Source: Solwaraspora sp. WMMD1047 | GTDB taxonomy: Bacteria; Actinomycetota; Actinomycetes; Mycobacteriales; Micromonosporaceae | NCBI RefSeq assembly: GCF_029626155.1 | Contig: NZ_JARUBL010000001.1 | Span: 496,001 to 560,000, forward strand | DNA length: 64,000 nt | Direction of reading: 5' to 3' | Part shown: positions 7,872-14,853 of the stretch, in pieces | Position numbering within the stretch: position 1 is the first letter of the stretch | Layout of the letters: each line of letters begins with the position of its first letter | Notes under the pieces: model-generated | What the model saw: the letters and a program-made list of their open reading frames with translations, nothing else | Databases searched by the model: none | What the model was told of the DNA's origin: nothing | Made by a program: the position numbers and the translations under genes

Positions 7872-7901
7872 TTGCGTCATGGGTAAGCGCTTTCCTAACC
7901 T
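7872..7901 (+). promoter_or_regulatory. Promoter with LacI-type operator in its spacer, for the PL9 lyase
   Basis: A -35 box TTGCGT (7872-7877) and a -10 box TAACCT (7896-7901) are 18 bases apart. The spacer holds GGTAAGCGCTTTCC (7882-7895), a palindrome with the AA-CG-TT core typical of LacI-family operators. Binding there would block RNA polymerase directly. The core differs from the TGCAAAC sites of the uronate block, so a different LacI protein, encoded elsewhere, is likely. The rest of 7750-8001 holds no gene. Confidence 0.62.
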
Positions 7902-8001
7902 GATGTTTCACAGCTGTTTCGGTCCCATGGCCGGTCGGGGATGCAGACCTGCGCGGCGTGGCCACTGTCCCGCCGCGCGCTCAACTCCTGAGGAGTTCGA
8001 A

Positions 8002-9639
8002 GTGGGAAAGAGAGTGAAGCTCAAGCTCCTGGCCGGTGGCGCCGCGGTGGTCACGGTGGCCGCGGTCGTCGCGACCCTGCCGATGACCCAGGTGTCGGCC
8101 GCCGAGACGAACCTGAGCCTCGGTGCCGGCGCCGACGGCTCCAGCAAGGCCAGCGGAACCAGCTACGGCAACGTGATCGACGGCGACATGAGCAGCTACT
8201 GGTCACCGAACGGCTCGACCGGCCGCATCTCGGTCAAGTGGGGCTCGGCCACCACCGTAGGCGCGATCAACATCCGCGAGGCGGCCGGCGCTGTCGGGGC
8301 CATCGGGTCCTGGCGGGTCGTCAACAACGACAACGGCGCCGTCCTGGCCACCGGCAGCGGGGCCGGCACCATCACCTTCACCGGCACCTCGCTGCGCAAG
8401 ATCAATTTCGAGATCACCAGCTCAAGTGGCACACCGCGGGTTGGCGAGTTCGAAACCTACGCCTCGACGACCACCCCACCGACCACGCCGCCGCCGACGA
8501 CCGGGCAGCCGACCACGCCCCCACCGACCACGGCACCACCGACCACACCCCCACCGTCGAGCAATGCGCTGTACGTCTCGCCGACCGGCACCGACGGCGC
8601 GGCCGGCACGGTCTCGAACCCGACCACGCTAACCTCCGCGATCACCCGGATCGCCCCCGGCGGCACGATCTACCTGCGCGGCGGCACCTACCGCTACTCG
8701 CAGACCATCACCATCGAACCGGGCAACAACGGCACGTCAAGCGCGCGCAAGAAGATCTTCGCCTACCAGGGCGAGACCCCGGTGCTGAACTTCTCGGCCC
8801 AGTCCGAGGACCCGGCGAACCGCGGGCTGGCCCTCGGCGGCTCGTTCTGGCACGTCAACGGCATCGTCGTCGAGCGCGCCGGCGACAACGGCATTCTCCT
8901 CGCCGGCAACAACAACATCATCGAACGTACGGTGACCCGCCACAACCGCGACTCCGGGCTCCAGTTGTCGCGGCTGGTGGCCGGCGCGCCCAGCAGCCAG
9001 TGGCCGTCCAACAACCTCGTGGTCAGCACCGTGTCACACGACAACGTCGACTCCGACGGCGAGGACGCGGACGGCTTCGCCCCGAAGCTCACCGTCGGTC
9101 CCGGTAACGTCTTCCGCTACACGGTGGCCCACAACAACATCGACGACGGCTACGACCTCTACACCAAGACCGACACCGGGCCGATCGGCGCGGTGACCAT
9201 CGAGGACTCCCTGGCGTACGACAACGGCACGCTCAGCAACGGCGGGCAGGCCGGCAACGGCGACCGCAACGGCTACAAGCTCGGCGGCGAGGACATCGGG
9301 GTCAACCACACGATCCGCCGCAACGTCGCCTACCACAACGGCAAGCACGGGTTCACCTACAACCGCAACCTCGGCACGATGACGGTGTCGAACAACGTCG
9401 GCATCGGCAACACCGAACGGAACTTCAACTTCGACGGCGGTTCCTCGGTCTTCCGGAACAACACGTCGTGCAACAGCGGATCGACCGACCGGATCGTCGG
9501 CAACTCCGACAGCTCGAACCAGTTCTGGTCCGGCTCCAACGGATCCCGGTGCTCCCAGTACTCGGGCGCCCTGGGCTGGTCCTTCGCCTCCGACGGCCGG
9601 CTCGTCGTGACCTTCGGCGGCCGCCCGGTGACACCCTGA
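8002..9639 (+). CDS. Secreted PL9-type pectate lyase with N-terminal carbohydrate-binding-like module
   Basis: GTG 8002 follows TGAGGAG and gives 545 residues; upstream in-frame starts lack a ribosome binding site. Order: a signal peptide (about 1-34, ending VSA), an F5/8-type or CBM-like beta-sandwich (about 35-150), a Thr/Pro linker (about 155-190), then a right-handed parallel beta-helix. The segment DSDGEDADGFAPKLTVGPGN carries the Asp cluster for calcium and the Lys expected of family PL9. Repeated Asn-rich turns (NNNIIE, HNNIDDG) are ladder residues. It should cut polygalacturonate by beta-elimination outside the cell, feeding the uronate pathway encoded further on. A strong terminator follows. 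Confidence 0.88.
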   Translation: MGKRVKLKLLAGGAAVVTVAAVVATLPMTQVSAAETNLSLGAGADGSSKASGTSYGNVIDGDMSSYWSPNGSTGRISVKWGSATTVGAINIREAAGAVGAIGSWRVVNNDNGAVLATGSGAGTITFTGTSLRKINFEITSSSGTPRVGEFETYASTTTPPTTPPPTTGQPTTPPPTTAPPTTPPPSSNALYVSPTGTDGAAGTVSNPTTLTSAITRIAPGGTIYLRGGTYRYSQTITIEPGNNGTSSARKKIFAYQGETPVLNFSAQSEDPANRGLALGGSFWHVNGIVVERAGDNGILLAGNNNIIERTVTRHNRDSGLQLSRLVAGAPSSQWPSNNLVVSTVSHDNVDSDGEDADGFAPKLTVGPGNVFRYTVAHNNIDDGYDLYTKTDTGPIGAVTIEDSLAYDNGTLSNGGQAGNGDRNGYKLGGEDIGVNHTIRRNVAYHNGKHGFTYNRNLGTMTVSNNVGIGNTERNFNFDGGSSVFRNNTSCNSGSTDRIVGNSDSSNQFWSGSNGSRCSQYSGALGWSFASDGRLVVTFGGRPVTP

Positions 9640-9655
9640 CCCGCCGCCAACCTGA

Positions 9656-9691
9656 GCGCCCGACGGGCATGGCGACATGCCCGCCGGGCGC
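9656..9691 (+). terminator. Hairpin terminator after the PL9 lyase gene
   Basis: Two 16-base arms (9656-9671 and 9676-9691) pair with one mismatch around a GCGA loop. There is no T-run, as is usual in high-GC actinobacteria. It starts 17 bases after the stop codon. Confidence 0.7.
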
Positions 9692-9809
9692 CCGGGGTAC
9701 GGCCGCCGGCCGGCTGGACTGACAGGTCGGCCGACGAATTATCGAGTACGCCCGGAGATGAGCACTCGGCTACCCTGGGTGCCCGGATGCGGACTCGATC
9801 GGAGCGGTG

Positions 9810-12800
9810 ATGCGTCTCGGGATCCTCGGCCCGCTGCTGATCGGCGACGGTGCCGCGCGCATCACCGCCGGTCGGGACCGGGTCGTGCTCGCGATGCTGC
9901 TGCTGCGCGCCGACCGGGTGGTGCCGATCGACGACCTGGTCGACGCGGTCTGGGAGGACAACCCGCCCGACACCGCCCGCGGCCAACTGCAGACCTGCGT
10001 CTCCCGGCTGCGCCGGACGCTGGCCGCGGCGGGTCTGCCCGCCGGGGCGATCGCCACCGACCCGGCCGGCTACCTGCTCCGACTCGAACCCGGGCTGAGC
10101 CTCGACGCGCTCACCTTCACCGGGCTGGTCCGCCGGGCGCAGGACGCCGAGGGCGCCGGCCGGCTGGCCGAGGCGGCCAACCTGTTCCGTACCGCCCTGG
10201 ACCTGTGGCGCGGACCGGCCCTGGCCGGAATCACCGCCGCCGCGGTACGCCGGGCCGCCGCCGCCCTCGACGAGCAGCGCCTGTTGGCCGTCGAGGACTG
10301 GCTGGAGGTGGAGCTGCGGCTCGGCCGGGACCGGGACCTGCTCGGCGAGCTGACCGATCTGGTCGACCGGCAACCGCTGCGGGAACGGCTGCGCAGCCAG
10401 CTGATGCGGGCGCTGTGCGGGGCGGGCCGGCAGGCGGAGGCGCTGGCGGTCTACCGGCGCGGCCGGGAACTGCTCCGCGAGGAGCTGGGCGTCGAGCCGG
10501 GTCCGCTGCTGCAGGAGACCCACCGCCGGGTGCTGGCCGGGGAGATCGGGGTGGCTGGCGACCGTCGGGAACACCCGCCGGTACGCGCTTTGCCCCGGTC
10601 CATCTCGGACTTCACCGGCCGCGACGACGAGGTGGCGCGGCTCACCAAGGAGGTCGACGAGGCCGGCGTCGACGGCAGCGTCGTCCAGGCCATCGACGGG
10701 ATGCCGGGCAGCGGCAAGACCACCCTCGCGTTGCACGTCGCCGGGCTGCTGGCCCACCGGTTCCCGGACGCGCACCTCTACCTCGACCTGCGTGGCCACA
10801 GCCGGGACAGCCCACTGTCGCCGAGCGCCGCGCTCGCGGCGCTGCTGCGCCAAATCGGCGTACCGGGGGACCGGATCCCGGCCTGCCTCGAGGACCGGGT
10901 GCTGCTGTGGCGCGGTGAGCTGGCCGTCCGCCGGGTGCTGCTGGTGCTGGACAACGCGGCCAGCCCGGCCCAGGTCAGTCCGCTGCTGCCGACCGGACCG
11001 GGCTGCCTGACGCTCGTCACCAGCCGGCGGCGCATGATCGGGTTGGACGGCGTGCGGCCCAGGTCGCTGGCGGTGCTGGCGCCGACCGAGGCGGTGGAGC
11101 TGCTGGCCCGGGTGGCCGGCACCGACCGGGTCCGGTCCGAGCCGGCCGCGGCCGCTGAGGTGGTGCGCCGCTGCGGCTACCTGCCGCTGGCGATCCGGCT
11201 GGCCGGAGCCCGGCTGGCGCACCGTCCACAATGGCTGGTCGCCGACCTGCTGGCCCGGTTGGGCGACGACGGGCCGGTGCTGGCCGAGTTCGCGGTCGAG
11301 CACCGACGGCTGGTGGACGCCTTCGCGCTGTCGTACGCGCAGCTCACCGAGCCGGCCCAGCGGACGTTCCGGCTGCTCGGCTGCTTCCCGGGTACGGAGT
11401 TCGAGGCACCGGTGCCGGCCGCGTTGACCGGCCTGACGCTGCCGGCCACCCGGGAGGCGCTCACCGAACTCGTCGACGCGCACCTGGTGGACGAACCGGC
11501 GGCCGGTCGGTTCCGGCTGCACGACCTGGTCCGGGCGTACGCCGCCGAGCTGGTCAGCGGCGACCCGGACGACGGGCGGCGGCGAATCGCCCGGCATCAC
11601 CTTCTCGACCTGTACCTGCACGTCGCGGCCCGGTTCAGCAGGGTGCTGGAACCGGAGACAGGGCAGGCGCCCTTTGTCTCGGTGGCGCCGTTGCGGCCGG
11701 AACTGGTGGACGGGTGGGCCGCGTGCGTCGGTCGGGACTGGCTCGGCGCCGAGCGGGTCAACCTGGTCACGCTGGTCACCGCCGCGGCCGAGCACGGCTT
11801 TCCCGAGTACGCCTGGCAACTCGCCCGGGCGCTCTGGCGGCACCTGTTCGTGTCGGGCCACTTCGACGAGATCATCACCACCCACACCGAGGGGCTGCGG
11901 GCCGCCGCGGTCCTCGGCGACGAGCGGGCGACCGCCAGCATGCGCAACTATCTGGCCTCCGCCTACTACCGGCTCGGCCAGTACCAGCGGGCGATCGACC
12001 TGCTCCGGCCGGCGGTTGCGATCCGGGAGCGGCTCGGTGACCAGGCCGGGCAGGTCGGCGCGCTGCACAACGTGGCCATCTCCTGGATTCTGCTGGGTCG
12101 GATGGCGGAGGCCGAGGCCGCGCTGGACCGGGGGATGGAGCTGGCCCGGCGGGGCGCCGAGACGGCGGGGATGCCGCAGGCGCTACGGAACGTCGGCGGC
12201 TTCTACAACGAGGTCGGCCGGCACCTGGCGGCGCTCACCGTGCTGCGGCACGCGCTGTTCCTGTACCGGCAGCTGGGCAGCCGGGCCGGTCTGGCGAACT
12301 CGCTGGGGGAGCTGGGGCTGACGTACGCCCGGCTGGGTGACCACCGGCGGGCCGGGCCGCGGCTGCGGCTGGCCCTGCGGCTGCAGCGGACGATCGGTAA
12401 CCGGTTCGGTGCCGCCGAGCTGCTCAACGAGATCGGTGCCCTGGAGTGCGCGCTGGGCCGCCCGCAGGAGGCGCTGGCCCGGTACCGGGAGGCGCTGGTG
12501 ATCATGCGCACCATCGACGTGGCGGGCGAGTGCGCCTCCTACAACGGACTCGGCGCTGCCCTGCTCGACCTCGGTGACGTGGGCACCGCGCTGGACATGC
12601 ACCGCCAGGCGCTGCGGCGGGCGACGGCGATCCAGCATCCGCGCGAGCAGGCGCGGGCACTGGCCGGCATCGGCGCCTGCCTGCGCGGCACCGACCCGGT
12701 GACCGCCCGCTCCCACTACGTCCGGGCGTTGGTGCTCTTCGAGCAGATCTGCTCGCCGGAACGGCCGGCGGTGCGGCGCCGGATCGCCGAGCTGACGCCG

Positions 12801-12815
12801 CCGGGGACCGGCTGA
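9810..12815 (+). CDS. AfsR/SARP-type STAND regulator (BTAD, NB-ARC, TPR), copy 1
   Basis: The 1001-residue protein starts at ATG 9810 (GGAG six bases before; GTG 9807 is also possible). Residues 1-100 form an OmpR-like DNA-binding domain (RLGILGPLLIG...), and 100-250 a bacterial transcriptional activator domain. An NB-ARC ATPase has its P-loop GMPGSGKTT near residue 297 and Walker B VLLVLDNA near 373. Tetratricopeptide repeats occupy about 690-1000. AfsR-like proteins activate secondary-metabolism or developmental genes after nucleotide-dependent oligomerisation. A close paralogue starts 5 kb downstream, with an SDR-TetR pair between. Target genes cannot be read from sequence. Confidence 0.9.
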   Translation: MRLGILGPLLIGDGAARITAGRDRVVLAMLLLRADRVVPIDDLVDAVWEDNPPDTARGQLQTCVSRLRRTLAAAGLPAGAIATDPAGYLLRLEPGLSLDALTFTGLVRRAQDAEGAGRLAEAANLFRTALDLWRGPALAGITAAAVRRAAAALDEQRLLAVEDWLEVELRLGRDRDLLGELTDLVDRQPLRERLRSQLMRALCGAGRQAEALAVYRRGRELLREELGVEPGPLLQETHRRVLAGEIGVAGDRREHPPVRALPRSISDFTGRDDEVARLTKEVDEAGVDGSVVQAIDGMPGSGKTTLALHVAGLLAHRFPDAHLYLDLRGHSRDSPLSPSAALAALLRQIGVPGDRIPACLEDRVLLWRGELAVRRVLLVLDNAASPAQVSPLLPTGPGCLTLVTSRRRMIGLDGVRPRSLAVLAPTEAVELLARVAGTDRVRSEPAAAAEVVRRCGYLPLAIRLAGARLAHRPQWLVADLLARLGDDGPVLAEFAVEHRRLVDAFALSYAQLTEPAQRTFRLLGCFPGTEFEAPVPAALTGLTLPATREALTELVDAHLVDEPAAGRFRLHDLVRAYAAELVSGDPDDGRRRIARHHLLDLYLHVAARFSRVLEPETGQAPFVSVAPLRPELVDGWAACVGRDWLGAERVNLVTLVTAAAEHGFPEYAWQLARALWRHLFVSGHFDEIITTHTEGLRAAAVLGDERATASMRNYLASAYYRLGQYQRAIDLLRPAVAIRERLGDQAGQVGALHNVAISWILLGRMAEAEAALDRGMELARRGAETAGMPQALRNVGGFYNEVGRHLAALTVLRHALFLYRQLGSRAGLANSLGELGLTYARLGDHRRAGPRLRLALRLQRTIGNRFGAAELLNEIGALECALGRPQEALARYREALVIMRTIDVAGECASYNGLGAALLDLGDVGTALDMHRQALRRATAIQHPREQARALAGIGACLRGTDPVTARSHYVRALVLFEQICSPERPAVRRRIAELTPPGTG

Positions 12816-12838
12816 CCACCGAGCCGGCCGCCGCCCGA

Positions 12839-12859
12839 TCACCGGGCCAGGCCCGGTGA
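12839..12859. terminator. Bidirectional terminator between afsR-like copy 1 and tetR
   Basis: TCACCGGGC (12839-12847) pairs perfectly with GCCCGGTGA (12851-12859) around a three-base loop. It lies between convergent genes, so it can serve both strands. Confidence 0.6.
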
Positions 12860-12916
12860 CTGCCGAGCCGCCCGCAGGCCGGGGCCGGCTGAAGCCGACC
12901 GTCCGCCGTGTACTTG

Positions 12917-13555
12917 TCACCGTCGGGCGCCGGGGTGGGCGTCGGCCGTCAGCACCCGGTCCCAGGCGGCGATGGCGGCCTCGGCGATGGCGGTGAGGGA
13001 CTTGCCGGTCCCGCCGTCGCGGGCCCGCATCGCCATCCCGAGCGTGACCGCGTGGTAGAACTCGGCGACCGCCTCGGTATCGGTGCCGGCCGGCAGATCG
13101 CCGTCGGTGACGCCGCGGTCGAGCCGGTCGCGCAGGTCGGCGCGGTCGGCCCGCCGGCAGTCGGCCAGGAACGCGCGGACCGGGTCGTTCCCGGCGCTGA
13201 TGGTGGCCGCGGCCAGCACCACCAGGCAGCCGGTCGGTCGGTCCGGCCGCACGTACGCGGCGGCGAAGTGTCGCAGCAGCCCGGCGATCGCGGCGCGGGC
13301 GGTGCGGGCGTCCCGTAGCACCTGCCGGGGGATGGCTCCCTCGACCTCGTTGTAGTGCGCGACGGCCGCCCGGAAGAGGGCCTCCTTGCTGTCGAAGGCG
13401 GCGTAGAGGCTGGGGGAGGCGATCCCCATCGCGGTGGTGAGGTCGCCCAGCGAGGCGCCCTCGTAGCCGCGTCGCCAGAAGACCTCCATCGCGCGTTCCA
13501 GGGCGACGGCGCGGTCGAAGCCGCGCGGCCGTCCCCGGTTCGCCGCCGCCGTCAC
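12917..13555 (-). CDS. TetR-family transcriptional regulator
   Basis: The 212-residue protein has an N-terminal TetR HTH (about 12-60: ALERAMEVFWRRGYEGASL followed by GIASPSLYAAFDSKEALF) and a helical ligand-binding C-domain. The HTH sequence resembles regulators paired with reductases, where the ligand is often an electrophile or aromatic compound. It is translationally coupled to the SDR gene: its ATG overlaps the SDR stop (ATGA at 13552-13555). A palindrome at the SDR promoter is its likely operator, giving autoregulation. Confidence 0.9.
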   Translation of the reverse strand: MTAAANRGRPRGFDRAVALERAMEVFWRRGYEGASLGDLTTAMGIASPSLYAAFDSKEALFRAAVAHYNEVEGAIPRQVLRDARTARAAIAGLLRHFAAAYVRPDRPTGCLVVLAAATISAGNDPVRAFLADCRRADRADLRDRLDRGVTDGDLPAGTDTEAVAEFYHAVTLGMAMRARDGGTGKSLTAIAEAAIAAWDRVLTADAHPGARR

Positions 13556-14310
13556 GCCGCGAAGCCGCCGTCGACGGAGATCGAGGCGCCGGTGATGTAG
13601 CGGCCGCCGGGGCCGGCGAGGTGGCGCACCGTCGCCGCCACCTCGGCCGGTTCCGCGTACCGGCCCAGCGCGATGAAGTCGCGTTCGGCGGCGGCCTCCG
13701 TGCTGTCCGCCGGGTTCATCTCGGTGTCGGTGGAGCCGGGGTGGACCAGGTTGACCGTGATGGCGCGTCCGCCGAGGTCCCGGGCCAGGCCGCGGGTCAG
13801 CCCGACCAGCGCGCTCTTGCTCATCGCGTAGAGGGCCACCCCGGGGTAGGGGACCCGTTCGACGAGGCAGCTGCCGATGTTGATGACCCGTCCGCCGTCG
13901 GCCAGGTGCCGCAGCGCGGCCTGGGTCGCCACGAAAACCCCCCGCACGTGTACGCCGAGCGTGTGGTCCAGTTCGGCCAGCGAGGTGTCCTCGATCGACC
14001 CGTACGGGAAGACGCCCGCGTTGTTGACCAGGATGTCCAGCCGGTCGAGGGTGCCGGCGGTCTGGTCGACGGCGGCGGTCACGGCGGCCGGGTCGGCGTT
14101 GTCGGCGGCGATCGCGACCGCCTTGCGGCCGAGCGCGGTGATCTGGTCGACGACCCGGTCGGCCCGGTCGGCGCGATTGAGGTAGGTGAGCGCCACGTCG
14201 GCGCCGTCGCGGGCCAGCCCGAGGGCGATCGCCGCGCCGATGCCGCGGCTGCCCCCGGTCACCAGCGCGACCTTGTTGGCGAGTGGGCCCTTTTCTGTAT
14301 CGATCGACAC
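13552..14310 (-). CDS. Short-chain dehydrogenase/reductase, leaderless start proposed
   Basis: From GTG 14310 the protein is 252 residues. It shows all classical SDR marks: TGGSRGIG for the dinucleotide (about 16-23), NNAG (about 94-97), Ser in INIGSC, and YAMSK for the catalytic Tyr/Lys. The substrate is unknown, but 3-oxoacyl-reductase-like SDRs with a TetR partner often detoxify or modify small ketones. No ribosome binding site precedes the GTG. TAGCCT at 14318-14323 is a fitting -10 box, so the mRNA probably begins at or beside the start codon. The frame is open further upstream, but that part is Arg-rich and unlike an SDR N-terminus. Confidence 0.85.
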   Translation of the reverse strand: MSIDTEKGPLANKVALVTGGSRGIGAAIALGLARDGADVALTYLNRADRADRVVDQITALGRKAVAIAADNADPAAVTAAVDQTAGTLDRLDILVNNAGVFPYGSIEDTSLAELDHTLGVHVRGVFVATQAALRHLADGGRVINIGSCLVERVPYPGVALYAMSKSALVGLTRGLARDLGGRAITVNLVHPGSTDTEMNPADSTEAAAERDFIALGRYAEPAEVAATVRHLAGPGGRYITGASISVDGGFAA

Positions 14311-14315
14311 AGAAA
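14292..14315 (-). promoter_or_regulatory. 24-base palindrome at the SDR-tetR start, probable TetR operator
   Basis: Two 12-base half-sites pair with a single mismatched position; the arms are TTTCTGT and ACAGAAA around a TCGATCGA core. The site covers the GTG start of the SDR gene (14308-14310) and sits just downstream of the -10 box at 14318-14323. Repressor bound here would cover the transcription start. Length and symmetry suit a TetR dimer or dimer pair. Confidence 0.72.
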
Positions 14316-14330
14316 TCAGGCTAGCAGACG

Positions 14331-14591
14331 TCAGATCCGATACCGGTAGCCGGCCAGCGCCGCCATCCGGACCAGCACCTGGCGTTCGGGACCCGGGTCG
14401 CCGTCGCCGGCGAGCTCGACGCCGCGCAGTGAGAGCCACTCCAGGGCCGGATGCAGGGCCGTCTCCGGTGCCATCTCGGTGACCCGAAGAGTCAGCGGAC
14501 CGCTGCCGTAGCAGTAGTCGGATTCACGGAGCCGGAGCACGTCCCCGACTCTGGGCATGGTCGCCGGCCGGGCCGGCTGTCGTGTGTCCAT
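14331..14591 (-). CDS. Small conserved-looking hypothetical protein
   Basis: I chose ATG 14591 because GGGGAGG lies about five bases upstream; the frame is open further up but is Arg/Gly-rich and not convincing. The 86-residue product contains VGDVLRLRESDYCYGSGPLT, then LRVTEM and a Trp-containing middle, and ends in LVRMAALAGYRYRI. It is probably a small beta-rich barrel. I have the impression that similar short proteins occur in Micromonosporaceae gene clusters, but I know no function. It ends 21 bases before the SDR start, on the same strand. Confidence 0.6.
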   Translation of the reverse strand: MDTRQPARPATMPRVGDVLRLRESDYCYGSGPLTLRVTEMAPETALHPALEWLSLRGVELAGDGDPGPERQVLVRMAALAGYRYRI

Positions 14592-14853
14592 CCTGGCCTC
14601 CCCGGACCTGCCCGAGGTCCGCTCCGCTTGTCGCCCGTGTCTGGCGGCGAATGCTGCTCGACCGGTGCGACCACCGGCTGAGCCGGCAGGCGCACCGCCC
14701 CCGTCGTGCCTGCGGTACCGAGTTGCCATTTACCCGACCCGATCATCGACGACCGCGCTCTCGTTTCGCTGCCACCTCGCTATCGTCCGGTTCCTCGTCT
14801 CCGCGGACACCGGGATACGCTCGGCATCGATGCGGATCCGGTCGGGAGCTGAG

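Noticed and set aside
9357-12068. Very long open frame antisense to the first AfsR-like gene
   Set aside because: High GC leaves long antisense frames open; its product is Pro/Arg/Gln-rich without any domain, whereas the plus strand encodes a complete BTAD-NB-ARC-TPR protein.
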